From: Alphaproteobacteria bacterium AO1-B
GTDB taxonomy: Bacteria > Pseudomonadota > Alphaproteobacteria > Rhizobiales > Stappiaceae
Direction of reading: 5' to 3'
Length of the DNA: 64,000 bases
Assembly: GCA_001890945.1 (NCBI GenBank)
Contig: MLAX01000001.1
Location: 1,393,914-1,457,913 of the forward strand
The notes beneath the pieces are model-generated. The model worked only from the letters and a program-made list of their open reading frames with translations. It searched no databases and was not told the origin of the DNA. Shown in pieces: positions 38,341 through 47,791 of the stretch; position 1 is the stretch's first letter; each line of letters begins with the position of its first letter. The position numbers and the translations under genes are program-made.

Positions 38341-38996
38341 TCAGCTGAAAGGTGCCCGGTTTTTCGCCAGACCCGGGCACCGTTTTCTGTCTTGATCGTC
38401 TGACTGCTGCCGGCCGGCAAACGCAGCCAAGTGCCTTGGTCATAACGGCCATTTTCGTCTTCAAAGGCCCCTTCGACGACAAAATACTCCGCGCCGCCGG
38501 GGAAGGATTGCTCGCCAAAACCCGCGCCGCTCTCCCAGTGAAGCATCACCACCTCTTCATCGGGGCGCACAAAGAGGGGAAGAATATGTTCACCCGTTCG
38601 GCCCGCCTGCCACCCCGCCGGATCCAGCGTGTCGACCCGGACAAACGTGTCGTCGTCTGTCTGCATTTGCCGCAACTTGACGAGGATCACCGCTCCAGGC
38701 TCGCTGGATGGTATGTGCCGTGAGCCTGGCGGGTTGCGAACATACATGCCTTTCGGAAAGTCTCCGGTCTCATCGGTAAAGACGCCGTCGAGAACCAAAA
38801 ACTCCTCGCCAAGGTCATGGGAATGGGCTGAAAAGGAAGATCCTGGAGCATAGCGAACCAAGCTGGTTGCCCGCGCGACCTCTTCGCCGTCGCGTTCCAG
38901 CATACGCCGCTCCACACCCGCCATGGGGGAGGCGATCCAATCGAGGGTCGCGCTATCAACCTGGGCCCGTTTCGACAAATCGGCGTGGATCTTCAT
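38337..38996 (-). CDS. Double-cupin protein, ChrR-like
   Basis: A 219-residue protein with two cupin modules: the first holds the metal motif HSHDLGEEFLVLDGVF, and the second, WESGAGFGEQSFPGGAEYFVVEG, lacks the paired histidines. It resembles the cupin half of ChrR anti-sigma factors but lacks the N-terminal zinc anti-sigma domain and there is no sigma factor gene next to it, so an enzyme-like or storage cupin role is as likely. Convergent with the nitroreductase gene. Confidence 0.8.
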   Translation of the reverse strand: MKIHADLSKRAQVDSATLDWIASPMAGVERRMLERDGEEVARATSLVRYAPGSSFSAHSHDLGEEFLVLDGVFTDETGDFPKGMYVRNPPGSRHIPSSEPGAVILVKLRQMQTDDDTFVRVDTLDPAGWQAGRTGEHILPLFVRPDEEVVMLHWESGAGFGEQSFPGGAEYFVVEGAFEDENGRYDQGTWLRLPAGSSQTIKTENGARVWRKTGHLSAD

Positions 38997-39063
38997 CCAG
39001 TCAGCTCCTGCTCCTAATAACTTGCGTATTGATGTGGTGCTTCACCGGGCAAAGGGAAGAGCC

Positions 39064-39984
39064 TCAATCCATGAGGGGGGCTGACGGATCGCCGGTGTCT
39101 GGAACGGGGAGAGCCAGGTGCCCGAACGCCACCTTGTAGTCTTCCGTCCGTCTGACCTCCCTAATGGCTGCACTCACAGCATCGACAAGCTGGGTCGGCA
39201 CAGTCTGTTGGCTGAACATGAAATGCACAGGCTCCTCCCAAACGGGAAAGGGGTGCACTTCAAAGGCTCCCTCCAGGCCCATCCGGTTTGCAACGCCCAT
39301 GACGGCGCTGGGCATTTCGACCAGGGCATCGATCCGGCCGGTTTCCAGCATCCGGATACCTTCGGTGGTGGTCGTCGTGTGGTAGACATGCTGCTGCCCG
39401 GTGTTGCTTCTCATGAAACTGTCAAAAAGCCTTCCGCGATAGGACGAGCGCTCGTGACCGACAACCAGCTGATGGTCAATGATGTGGTTGATGTCTGAGA
39501 TTGGATGGTTTTCGGCTTCGCCCTTTCGAAAAATCAGCCGGGCGAGTTCGTTCCGGTAAGGGGCGGAATAGTGGGCGAACTTGGACCGGTGCTCCGTGAT
39601 GGAGGCAAACGGAACCATGTCGATGTTGCCTTGCGACAACTCCACGATTGCGCGCTTGAACGGCATGATTTCCAGTTCAATCGGGCAATCGATGAGGTCA
39701 AAGACGGTTCGAACCAGCTCGACATCTGTGCCGATGAGCTTGCCGCCGGGTGCTCGGTGGCTGAAGGGGAAGTAGTCGCCCGATACCCGCACACGCAGCG
39801 GCTCTGAACACAAGGCGTTCTGTGTTGCAGCGGCAGCACTTGGAGCCACAGGAGCCACAGAGACGAGACAGAGAAACAGTGCGCAAAGGCACTTGCCACA
39901 CATTTTGAGGCTACTTCGGTGTATGCCCGCAAATAGGAGCCAAAAGCGGGATCTGAAGATCTGAAGGTATGGCGCTGGCGGCAT
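39064..39984 (-). CDS. Orphan solute-binding protein, SBP_bac_3-like (copy 1)
   Basis: A periplasmic binding protein of the polar amino-acid/HisJ fold. A signal peptide (KCLCALFLCLVSVAPVAPSAAAA) lies after residue 28 of the longest form. AAAGGGAG precedes the ATG at 39984, while the ATG at 39903 gives a more normal signal peptide but no ribosome site; I keep 39984. The motif SAPYRNELARLI and the MPFKRAIVEL segment match the upstream neighbour closely, so the two are tandem paralogs, 21 bases apart. No permease or ATPase nearby. Confidence 0.82.
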   Translation of the reverse strand: MPPAPYLQIFRSRFWLLFAGIHRSSLKMCGKCLCALFLCLVSVAPVAPSAAAATQNALCSEPLRVRVSGDYFPFSHRAPGGKLIGTDVELVRTVFDLIDCPIELEIMPFKRAIVELSQGNIDMVPFASITEHRSKFAHYSAPYRNELARLIFRKGEAENHPISDINHIIDHQLVVGHERSSYRGRLFDSFMRSNTGQQHVYHTTTTTEGIRMLETGRIDALVEMPSAVMGVANRMGLEGAFEVHPFPVWEEPVHFMFSQQTVPTQLVDAVSAAIREVRRTEDYKVAFGHLALPVPDTGDPSAPLMD

Positions 39985-40005
39985 TGACGCTCCCTTTGAG
40001 TATCC

Positions 40006-40854
40006 TCAATTTGTCTCGGAACCCGCATGTGCAGGGCTGCCGACACTCATGGACCCGAACTGTGATGTATATTCGGGCGTCTGCACCGCTTCGGCCAACA
40101 CGGCATCGATTTGGGCAACGAACTCTGGAGAAACTGTCTTCCGGCTGAACATGAAATGGACCGGTTCGCTCCAGAGCAAGAAAGGGTGTTCGGCGATCTC
40201 GTTCCGCACCCCGAGTGTTTCTGCGAGGGCCAACACGGCAGCAGGCGCTTCAACGATGGCGTTGATGCGCCCTTTCAGCAGCATCTCAAGGCTCTGCTTG
40301 GAGCTGCTGACCTGCACGATGTTCTTTTTGGCCTCTGGTGTCTTCAAGAAAGCCTCAAATGCGTCACCGCGGTAGGTCCCGACATCATGAGCGAGCAGGA
40401 GATTAAGTTTCAGAAGATCCCCAACTTCGGTGATGGGATATCCACCCTGATCGCCAGCCCGGACGATCAATCCCGCTGTTTCGTTCCGGTAGGGCGCTGA
40501 AAAATGAGCAAAGTTCTGCCGCTCTGCTGTGACCGAGGCAAACATCATCATGTCGAGCCGCCCGGCGGCCAGTTCCACCACAGCCCGGGGAAAGGGCATC
40601 ACAAGAAACTGCGGATCGCACCCCGCCTCACCAAGGATCTGCTCAACGAACCGGAGATCGAGACCCGTCAGTTTGCCGTCAGCGCCGATATAGCTGAATG
40701 GTTCATAATCATCGGACGCGCCAACGCGAAAGGTTTCCGGACAGTCTTCTGCGCGAACGTTCGCAGGCGGGAGGATTGTCCAAAGGACTGCAAAACCGCC
40801 GATGGCAAGCCGGAAGAGGGTGGTGAACAGTCTTCTTGCAGACAAGACAACCAT
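40006..40854 (-). CDS. Orphan solute-binding protein, SBP_bac_3-like (copy 2)
   Basis: About 282 residues with signal peptide (FRLAIGGFAVLWTILPPANVRA). Binding-fold segments SDDYEPFSYIGADGKLTG, MPFPRAVVEL and HFSAPYRNETAGLI parallel those of the downstream gene, giving clear tandem duplication. First gene of this two-gene unit. Start uncertain: the ATG at 40854 is used; in-frame alternatives lie at 40872 and 40902. No transport partners are encoded in the window, so ligand and role (uptake or sensing) are open. Confidence 0.82.
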   Translation of the reverse strand: MVVLSARRLFTTLFRLAIGGFAVLWTILPPANVRAEDCPETFRVGASDDYEPFSYIGADGKLTGLDLRFVEQILGEAGCDPQFLVMPFPRAVVELAAGRLDMMMFASVTAERQNFAHFSAPYRNETAGLIVRAGDQGGYPITEVGDLLKLNLLLAHDVGTYRGDAFEAFLKTPEAKKNIVQVSSSKQSLEMLLKGRINAIVEAPAAVLALAETLGVRNEIAEHPFLLWSEPVHFMFSRKTVSPEFVAQIDAVLAEAVQTPEYTSQFGSMSVGSPAHAGSETN

Positions 40855-41289
40855 TTCCTTGCTGCTCCTCATGTGCTCTGCCGACCAAATGTCGGGGATC
40901 AAACGGCTTATCTTACTTCAAAATTATCTAGGCTGAATCCTGCTGCGCTTAAGTTTGATATAGTAGTTATCTAAGAAGTTATATTATTTCTGATTGTGTA
41001 TTTTATATTCTGCACCTCTTTTATTGGATATTATCTGATAACTGCATGAGAAAAAACTTAATTCCAGCGACTTGGTAAAACGTTGTGTGAGTTTGCTGGT
41101 TTCTTGGTCTTGTACAAATCGGTTCCTGGCGGCCGGCATTTGTGCCTGAAATCCGCGGCCTAGGGTGGATTTCAGGGATAACCTCTGCTAATCGCAACAG
41201 CCGCTTTTCATGATCCGAGGAATCGTTTTCACTCGCGTCTTATAGACAGCAGAGAAAGGGTGGCGGCGCAGGTTTGCGCCCGGTTGTGC
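40855..41289. other. 435-base AT-rich divergent intergenic region
   Basis: Between the solute-binding pair (minus) and the HerA-like gene (plus). The part from about 40915 to 41070 is strongly AT-rich against a GC-rich background and contains three TTATCT copies (near 40923, 40965 and 41032), the last within TTATC-T-GATAA. No gene is supported; promoters in both directions are expected. Confidence 0.5.
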
Positions 41290-42762
41290 ATGACCGTTCA
41301 AATCGACATTGGTGACATGGCTGGAGGCAAACGTGCCGGGCTCGATTTGGAAGAGCTTCTGGCGACCCGTTTGCTTGTTCAGGGCAACTCCGGGTCCGGT
41401 AAATCGCACCTCTTGCGCCGGATTCTGGAGCAGTCCGCCCAATGGGTGCAGCAGGCCATCATCGACCCGGAAGGGGACTTCGTGACCCTTGCCGACAAAT
41501 ACGGTCATGTGGTTGTCGATGCTGTTGGGACCGAGAAAGACCTCAAAATGATTGCCGGGCGTGTGCGTCAGCACCGCGTATCGGTTGTGCTTAATCTCGA
41601 GGGGCTCGATGCGGACCGTCAAATGAAGGCGGCAGCCACCTTCCTGGATGGTCTTTTTGATGCGGACCGGGACCTTTGGTATCCAATGCTCGTGGTGGTG
41701 GACGAAGCGCAGCTCTTTGCACCGGCCGCCGCCGGCGAAGTCACCGAGGAAGCCCGCCGCAGATCGCTCGGCGCAATGACGGATCTGATGTGCCGGGGCC
41801 GCAAACGCGGTCTTGCCGGGATCATCGCCACCCAGCGTCTTGCAAAGCTTGCCAAGAACGTCGCCGCAGAAGCGTCCAACTTCCTGATGGGCCGGACATT
41901 CCTCGATATCGACATGGCCCGCGCCGCGGACTTGCTCGGCATGGAGCGGCGGCAGGCGGAAAGCTTCCGCAATCTGGACCGGGGCCATTTCATCGCGCTC
42001 GGCCCGGCCGTCTCCCGTCGTCCGATCCCGGTCAAGATCGGCCCGGTTGAAACGGCTGGTCGCGGCGGCGGACCGAAGCTCATGCCCTTGCCTGAGCAGC
42101 CGAAGGAAGAAGCCAAAGATCTGATTTTTACCCGCTCTCCCGACGAGATCCCGGTCCGGCCGAGGATCGCCGAGCCGGTCGCCTCGACAGATGATGTTCT
42201 GAACCAATTGACCAGTGCCGGGGATGCGGCCGAAGCCGAAATCCCGCAAGCCGACAATTTGTTTGAACACGGCGAGCGCGAGGAGAAGATCGATCAGATC
42301 ATCTCCGAAATTCTCGATGAGGATGAGGCAGCGTTTCAACCCATCGCCTCGCTCTACCAGGACTTTCAGGTCCGCTGCCGGATCGCCAAACTGACCGGCG
42401 GGACGCCCGATCTGCAGACTTTCCGGGAAAAACTGTCGGTTGCCCGTGCCGGTGTCGAAAAGGGCGAGGTGGATGACAGTGCCTGGCAGCAGGCCGAACT
42501 CATCGCAGCCGAACTGCCGGAAGACATGCGCGGGGTTTATTTGCTGCTTGCGAAAGCGGCCCTCGCCAAGGCGCCGTGCCCGGGCAACATCGAGATTGCA
42601 ACGGCTTATGGTACCCGGTCCCCGGGTCGGGCCCGCTGGCTCTTGTCCCACATGGAAGAGCGCGGGTTTTTGGTCTGTGCGACCGATCTGCGCGGCAATC
42701 GGATTGTGACGCTGACGGATCTTGGCTGGCGGACAGAGCCGGGCGACGAAGCCGCCGCCTGA
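41290..42762 (+). CDS. HerA/DUF87-like P-loop ATPase
   Basis: A 490-residue ATPase. Walker A is GNSGSGKSH (residues 32-40), Walker B is MLVVVDEAQLF with D138-E139, and a sensor-like TQR occurs in GIIATQRLAKLA; this order matches HerA/FtsK-type DNA pumps of the DUF87 group. A C-terminal region after residue 390 looks like a winged helix (RARWLLSHMEERGFLVCATD). The linker is acidic. No NurA nuclease or SIR2/defence partner lies beside it. Start: ATG at 41290 used; GTG at 41260 is possible. Likely a DNA-related ATPase of unknown role. Confidence 0.8.
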   Translation: MTVQIDIGDMAGGKRAGLDLEELLATRLLVQGNSGSGKSHLLRRILEQSAQWVQQAIIDPEGDFVTLADKYGHVVVDAVGTEKDLKMIAGRVRQHRVSVVLNLEGLDADRQMKAAATFLDGLFDADRDLWYPMLVVVDEAQLFAPAAAGEVTEEARRRSLGAMTDLMCRGRKRGLAGIIATQRLAKLAKNVAAEASNFLMGRTFLDIDMARAADLLGMERRQAESFRNLDRGHFIALGPAVSRRPIPVKIGPVETAGRGGGPKLMPLPEQPKEEAKDLIFTRSPDEIPVRPRIAEPVASTDDVLNQLTSAGDAAEAEIPQADNLFEHGEREEKIDQIISEILDEDEAAFQPIASLYQDFQVRCRIAKLTGGTPDLQTFREKLSVARAGVEKGEVDDSAWQQAELIAAELPEDMRGVYLLLAKAALAKAPCPGNIEIATAYGTRSPGRARWLLSHMEERGFLVCATDLRGNRIVTLTDLGWRTEPGDEAAA

Positions 42763-42860
42763 CGGGCCGGCCACAAAACTGTTAAGCGGACTTGATTGCA
42801 GGCGCGCATTTGCTGCCTATCTCTTCGGAACCGGACCGAACAGTCTTTAGGAGATGCACC

Positions 42861-43331
42861 ATGATACGTTGGCTTGTGTTGCTGGTTTCCCATGGCGGAA
42901 TGCTGGCCGTCGGGTTTGCGCTTGGGGTCTATTTCCTGCCCATTCTGACAGCACCTGAAGGACCCGATGCGGCGCTTCTCGCAGAAGCGAGCCAATCCGC
43001 AGAGTATCAAGCCGCGCTCACCCGCGATCTCAAGGGAAGCGATTTCCTGCATTGGGGGGAAGGCTCGATCAGCCTGTCTCAGGACAAGATTGTGCATACC
43101 GGTGCGCTCTCACCCGGCCCGGACTACAAGCTTTACTTGGTCAAGGAGTTCGTCGAAGACGAAGCGGGGTTTGAAGCTGTTCGGGAAAGCGCTGTTCAAA
43201 TCGCCGACATCAACACCTTCGACGGTTTCATTGCCGATGTTCCGGATGGGGTGAACATTGAGGATTACACCACCGTCCTTGTGTGGTGCGAGGCCTTCAG
43301 CGAGTTCATCACCGCCGCGAAATACCGGTGA
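42861..43331 (+). CDS. DM13-domain protein, membrane-anchored
   Basis: A 156-residue protein with one N-terminal membrane segment (WLVLLVSHGGMLAVGFALGVYFLP) and a DM13 domain (LHWGEGSISL...GPDYKLYLV...TTVLVWCEAFSEFITAAKY). DM13 domains carry a near-invariant cysteine (here C150) and have been proposed to take part in electron transfer or hydroxylation at the cell surface. AGGAGATGCACC precedes the start at 42861. Confidence 0.88.
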   Translation: MIRWLVLLVSHGGMLAVGFALGVYFLPILTAPEGPDAALLAEASQSAEYQAALTRDLKGSDFLHWGEGSISLSQDKIVHTGALSPGPDYKLYLVKEFVEDEAGFEAVRESAVQIADINTFDGFIADVPDGVNIEDYTTVLVWCEAFSEFITAAKYR

Positions 43332-43382
43332 GCAAAAACGCGCGTCTCTGTATCGAGTGAACTCCACCCGGCAATCTTCTGA

Positions 43383-43577
43383 TCAATCTTTGTCTTTGCG
43401 CGCGTTTTCAAACAAGACATAGGCAAGGTTCAATACAACGATCACCAGAATGGCCCCAAACACAAACGCTCCAAATCGTTTGGGAGAGATGCCCACCGGT
43501 ACGTCAAACATCATGACGATCATGCCGAACAAGGCGGTCAGCATGATCAGGGGCATCACCGAATTCTGAAACTTCAT
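43383..43577 (-). CDS. Small two-helix membrane protein
   Basis: A 64-residue protein with two membrane segments (MPLIMLTALFGMIVMMF and FGAFVFGAILVIVVLNLAYVLF) and a charged C-terminus (ENARKDKD). The ATG at 43577 has GGAGCATACCC upstream; longer frames from the same stop run through non-coding sequence. Unrecognised; convergent with the DM13 gene. Confidence 0.65.
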   Translation of the reverse strand: MKFQNSVMPLIMLTALFGMIVMMFDVPVGISPKRFGAFVFGAILVIVVLNLAYVLFENARKDKD

Positions 43578-43746
43578 GGGTATGCTCCAAAATTTTGCGT
43601 GAGCGATCTTGCCCACGTCATCAATGCCTTGAAGTGATATCAGATTTTCAAAGCTAACTCTGTGTTTGTTTGCAAGCGGCTGGCAATAAAATTGCCCGGT
43701 CAAAAGCAGGCACGTCACACGCAATGGTTCGAATAGATTGCTTCTG

Positions 43747-44088
43747 TCAGATCGCCGGGCGCATACGGGTCGGCGAAGACTTTGGCAGATCGCTTTTGGC
43801 GAGCAGGTAGTTGAGTTGGGCCAGCTCTTGATCAATGCCGAGGATCGTCCGGTGCAGAACGCTCTCAAGATAGCTTCCAGCCGGCGCATTTTCTCGGATC
43901 ACGACTGCCCTGTCGCGGGCGCGCCGCAGAAACAGCATCATGGTTTCCAGCTCGCCGGACGTCGGTTGGGTGAGCTGTGCAGATGTTTTTTTGGGCGCTG
44001 TCTCCGCCTGATCCTGTGGCTCATACCCATCTGCTGCCAAAGGTGGCGCAGACGATTTCGGCTCAAAATACGTGTCCTGAAACGGCAT
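43747..44088 (-). CDS. Hypothetical protein, 113 aa
   Basis: Soluble protein with a disordered Pro/Lys-rich N-terminal half and a helical C-terminal half (SGELETMMLFLRRARDRAVVIRENAP, then DQELAQLNYLLAKS). No family recognised. GAGGATTCTG precedes the ATG at 44088, and the frame has no competing gene, which supports it as real. Confidence 0.55.
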   Translation of the reverse strand: MPFQDTYFEPKSSAPPLAADGYEPQDQAETAPKKTSAQLTQPTSGELETMMLFLRRARDRAVVIRENAPAGSYLESVLHRTILGIDQELAQLNYLLAKSDLPKSSPTRMRPAI

Positions 44089-44333
44089 CAGAATCCTCAA
44101 TGTTCCTATTTTGTTCTAATTTAAATCAACGCTTCTGCAGATGCAAGACATTCAAATTCGCGGTCATGGAATGTTGGGGCAGGGTGGCGGTTCCGCGGGC
44201 CTCAGAATTGAAACTCCGGCCAAGTGGACCGGCGAATTTTTCTCGGCCAGTTCGGAAGTCTCTTGACCGAACTTGCGCAGATAGTTACAAGTGCAACTAA
44301 TTTGGCAGGGCATGATCCCGGGAGGATGCGATT

Positions 44334-45707
44334 ATGAACAAGGTCGATCACAAGCAAGTTGCCGGCGACGGCGGCAAGCCGCTTTCCAACGAGCTGCAGT
44401 ATATGCCGGGTTTCGGCAATGATTTTGAGACCGAAGTCCTGCCGGGCGCGCTGCCGCAAGGCATGAACAGCCCGCAGAAATGCGCCTATGGGCTTTATGG
44501 CGAGCAGTTGTCCGGTACCGCCTTCACAGCGCCAAGCCATCAAAATGAGCGGACCTGGTGTTACCGCATCCGGCCGTCGGTCAAGCACACCAGCCGGTTC
44601 CAGAAAATCGACCTGCCCTATTGGAAGAGCGCGCCGAACGTCTGCGACGATGTCATTTCCCTCGGCCAATACCGCTGGGATCCGGTTCCGCACGCCGATG
44701 AGGGCCTCAACTGGCTGACCGGCATGCGCACGATGACGACGGCCGGGGATGTGAACACCCAGGTCGGCATGGCAACGCATATCTACCTAGCCACCCAGTC
44801 GATGGAAGATGAGTACTTCTTCTCCGCCGACAGTGAACTCCTGGTCGTTCCCCAGGAAGGCATTCTCCGCTTCTACACCGAGCTTGGCATTATCGAGCTG
44901 GAGCCAAAGGAAATCGCCATTCTGCCGCGCGGTCTGGTCTATCGGGTCGAGGTGGTGGAGGGTCCGGCACGCGGGTTCGTCTGCGAGAACTATGGCCAGA
45001 AATTCGAGCTGCCGGGCCGTGGCCCGATCGGCGCCAACTGCATGGCCAACCGCCGGGACTTCAAGACGCCGGTCGCCTGGTATGAAGACAAGGAAGTGCC
45101 GAGCAAGGTCACGGTGAAATGGTGCGGCCAGTTCCATGAGACCAAGATCGGCCATTCGCCGCTCGATGTGGTTGCCTGGCACGGCAATTATGCTCCGGTG
45201 AAATACGACCTCAGGACCTATTGCCCGGTCGGGGCGATCCTGTTTGACCATCCGGACCCGTCGATCTTCACCGTTTTGACCGCGCCGTCCGGGGTGCCGG
45301 GAACGGCCAACATCGATTTCGTTCTGTTCCGTGAGCGCTGGATGGTGGCCGAAAACACCTTTCGCCCGCCCTGGTATCACAAGAACATCATGTCCGAGTT
45401 GATGGGCAACATCTACGGTCAGTACGATGCCAAACCACAGGGCTTCGTGCCGGGTGGCATGAGCCTTCACAACATGATGCTGCCGCACGGACCGGACAAT
45501 GATGCCTTTGAAGGGGCATCCAATGCGGACCTGAAGGCCGAAAAGCTCGACAACACAATGTCCTTCATGTTCGAGACCCGGTTCCCGCAACACCTGACCG
45601 AATATGCCGCGAAGGACGCGCCGTTGCAGGATAATTACATCGACTGCTGGGACAGCCTTGAGAAAAAATTCGACGGCTCGCCGGAAGGCACCTGGGATAA
45701 CAAGTAA
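44334..45707 (+). CDS. hmgA: Homogentisate 1,2-dioxygenase
   Basis: A 457-residue non-haem iron dioxygenase that opens the homogentisate ring to maleylacetoacetate in tyrosine/phenylalanine catabolism. Iron ligands by family comparison are H349 and E355 ([12 protein letters not shown]) and H385 (MLPHGPD). N-terminal signature [18 protein letters not shown] precedes the ATG. Followed by tandem hairpins and then by fumarylacetoacetase and related genes, giving the lower part of the pathway in one region. Confidence 0.96.
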   Translation: MNKVDHKQVAGDGGKPLSNELQYMPGFGNDFETEVLPGALPQGMNSPQKCAYGLYGEQLSGTAFTAPSHQNERTWCYRIRPSVKHTSRFQKIDLPYWKSAPNVCDDVISLGQYRWDPVPHADEGLNWLTGMRTMTTAGDVNTQVGMATHIYLATQSMEDEYFFSADSELLVVPQEGILRFYTELGIIELEPKEIAILPRGLVYRVEVVEGPARGFVCENYGQKFELPGRGPIGANCMANRRDFKTPVAWYEDKEVPSKVTVKWCGQFHETKIGHSPLDVVAWHGNYAPVKYDLRTYCPVGAILFDHPDPSIFTVLTAPSGVPGTANIDFVLFRERWMVAENTFRPPWYHKNIMSELMGNIYGQYDAKPQGFVPGGMSLHNMMLPHGPDNDAFEGASNADLKAEKLDNTMSFMFETRFPQHLTEYAAKDAPLQDNYIDCWDSLEKKFDGSPEGTWDNK

Positions 45708-45722
45708 CTGACACTGTTTGCC

Positions 45723-45784
45723 GCCCCGGACTTGGTCCGGGGCTTTAGGGTTGGTCCCGGATCAAGTCCGGGACAGCTTTTTTT
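45723..45784 (+). terminator. Tandem CCCGG palindromes acting as terminator after hmgA
   Basis: First stem GCCCCGGAC/GTCCGGGGC with TTG loop at 45723-45743; second stem GTCCCGGA/TCCGGGAC with 5-base loop at 45754-45774 followed by AGCTTTTTTT. The second has full terminator form. The stems belong to the extragenic palindrome family of this genome. Confidence 0.8.
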
Positions 45785-45841
45785 ACAAAAGCGCAGTTGT
45801 GAATGCTGGCAAGGAGTGTGTGGGTGCAGGGCAAAGCGGAT

Positions 45842-46693
45842 ATGGATGACCGTCTCGTCATTTTGGGCTCTAAGGGCGGACCTGCGATCCGGCCGGGCGG
45901 GCCGTCGCCGACGAGTTCGTTGATCGAGATCGGCGGCCGGCGCTGTGTCATAGACTGTGGTCTCGGGGTGACCCGTGGCTTGGTCGACGCCGGGGCCTCC
46001 TTGAAAGAGCTGGACCTCATCTTCATCACGCACATGCACTCCGATCATGTTCTGGAGCTCGGGCCTTTGTTGCATACGGCCTGGACCAGCGGTCTGGCGC
46101 ATAAGGTCAAGGTGTTCGGACCGGCCGACCTAATGGAGTATTGGGACGGTTTCCTGGCCTCCATGCGCTATGACATCGATCTGCGGATTGATGATGAAGG
46201 CCGCCCGGATCTGCGGGATCTGGTCGAAATTCACCTGCTGGCCGAAGGTGAGGTACCGCTTGAAGAAAACGTCTTGTCGCTAAAGGCGCTGCGTGTCGAT
46301 CACCCGCCGGTGGTCGATTGTTTTGCCCTGCGGTTCGATACGGAGGATTGGTCGGTGGTCTTTTCCGCTGACACGGCTTTCTTCCCGCCGCTCGCCGTCT
46401 TTGCCAAGGACTGCGATGTTCTGGTGCACGAGGCCATGCTTCAGCGCGGGGTCGACAAAATCGTCGAGATCACAGGCAATGGCGACCGGCTGCGCGAGCA
46501 TTTGTGGGCAAGCCACACGATGGCGCCGGATGCCGCCAAGATTGCCGAAATGGCCCAAGCCAAGACCCTCCTCCTCAACCATTTGATCCCAGCGGATTTG
46601 CCCGGTTTCGAAGAGCAGGAGTGGTTGGAGGCAACAGAAACCTTTTCCGGGCAGACAATTGTCGGTCATGATGGATTGGTCATAACAAAATAG
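45842..46693 (+). CDS. Metallo-beta-lactamase fold hydrolase, RNase Z-like
   Basis: A 283-residue MBL-fold protein with intact metal motif H64-M-H66-S-D68-H69 and further ligands in FSADTAFF and LLLNHLIP. It resembles the RNase Z/arylsulfatase branch used by many small-molecule hydrolases. Ends 18 bases before the fumarylacetoacetase gene, so it is in the catabolic operon; a hydrolase for a pathway ester or thioester is likely. The start at 45842 (MDDRLVIL) fits the family; TTG/GTG starts upstream are possible. Confidence 0.82.
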   Translation: MDDRLVILGSKGGPAIRPGGPSPTSSLIEIGGRRCVIDCGLGVTRGLVDAGASLKELDLIFITHMHSDHVLELGPLLHTAWTSGLAHKVKVFGPADLMEYWDGFLASMRYDIDLRIDDEGRPDLRDLVEIHLLAEGEVPLEENVLSLKALRVDHPPVVDCFALRFDTEDWSVVFSADTAFFPPLAVFAKDCDVLVHEAMLQRGVDKIVEITGNGDRLREHLWASHTMAPDAAKIAEMAQAKTLLLNHLIPADLPGFEEQEWLEATETFSGQTIVGHDGLVITK

Positions 46694-46711
46694 GCTTGGG
46701 GAGACGGATCC

Positions 46712-47722
46712 ATGAAACTGGCAAGTTTGAAAGATGGCAGCCGAGACGGAAAACTGGTGGTGGTCAACGAGCGGCTGACCTATTGCACGGATGCCAGCCA
46801 CATCGCGCCGACCTTGCAGGCCGCGCTGGACGATTGGGATCATGTTGCGCCCAAGCTACAAGTGCTTGCTGAAAGCCTCTCCCATGACGCCGTGCCAACC
46901 TTGCGCTTTCACGAGCACGATGCCTTGTCGCCGTTGCCACGCGCCTATCAGTGGGCCGACGGATCCGCTTATGTGAACCACGTCGAGCTGGTTCGCAAAG
47001 CCCGCGGAGCCAAAATGCCGGAGAGCTTTTGGACAGACCCGCTGATGTATCAAGGCGGCTCCGATATGTTTATCGCGCCGCGTGACCCAATCAAAATGCG
47101 TGACGAAGCCTATGGCATCGACATGGAAGGTGAGATCGCGGTTATCACCGGTGATGTACCCATGGGCGTGAGTGCTGAAGGGGCCCTGTCCCATGTCAAG
47201 CTGGTGCTGCTCGTCAACGATGTCTCTTTGCGGGGGCTGATCCCGGGCGAACTGGGCAAAGGCTTCGGCTTCTTCCAGTCAAAACCGTCCTCGGCCTTTT
47301 CGCCTGTTGCTGTGACGCCCGATGAATTGGGCGAGGCCTGGAAAGACGGCAAGCTGCATCTGCCGCTGCATGTCGACCTCAACAGTCAGCCCTTTGGCCG
47401 GGCGGAAGGAGGCATCGACATGACCTTTGATTTCGGCCAGTTGATCGCCCATGCGGCCAAGACACGGGCGCTCAGCGCGGGCACGATCATCGGGTCCGGC
47501 ACGGTCTCTAACAAACTGGGCGGTGGTCCGGGCAAATCGCTCTCCGATGGTGGGGCAGGTTACTCCTGCATCGCGGAACTGCGCATGATCGAGACCATCG
47601 AAGATGGCGAGGCGAAAACACCGTTCCTCAAGTTCGGTGACACCATCCGCATCGAGATGCTGGACGGGGACGGGCACACCATTTTCGGCGCTATTGAACA
47701 GACAGTGGAACAGGCTGGCTAG
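46712..47722 (+). CDS. Fumarylacetoacetate hydrolase family protein
   Basis: A 336-residue FAH-fold enzyme. Metal ligands E139 and E141 (GIDMEGEIAV) and D170 (LLVNDVSL) are present, with FGFFQSKPSSAFSPVAVTPDELG following. This shorter bacterial form is the usual partner of HmgA, cleaving fumarylacetoacetate to fumarate and acetoacetate. GGGGAGACGG precedes the start. Confidence 0.93.
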   Translation: MKLASLKDGSRDGKLVVVNERLTYCTDASHIAPTLQAALDDWDHVAPKLQVLAESLSHDAVPTLRFHEHDALSPLPRAYQWADGSAYVNHVELVRKARGAKMPESFWTDPLMYQGGSDMFIAPRDPIKMRDEAYGIDMEGEIAVITGDVPMGVSAEGALSHVKLVLLVNDVSLRGLIPGELGKGFGFFQSKPSSAFSPVAVTPDELGEAWKDGKLHLPLHVDLNSQPFGRAEGGIDMTFDFGQLIAHAAKTRALSAGTIIGSGTVSNKLGGGPGKSLSDGGAGYSCIAELRMIETIEDGEAKTPFLKFGDTIRIEMLDGDGHTIFGAIEQTVEQAG

Positions 47723-47791
47723 CGCGCCACCAAGCAGCCGGGTCACCTCCGGCAATGACGGACAAACAAACCGCAGCGACGGGAAAACATC

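Noticed and set aside
38337..38996. ChrR anti-sigma factor
   Set aside because: The zinc-binding anti-sigma domain is missing and no sigma factor gene is adjacent.
41188..42774. 528-codon minus-strand open frame
   Set aside because: Antisense shadow of the HerA-like gene, which has clear Walker motifs.
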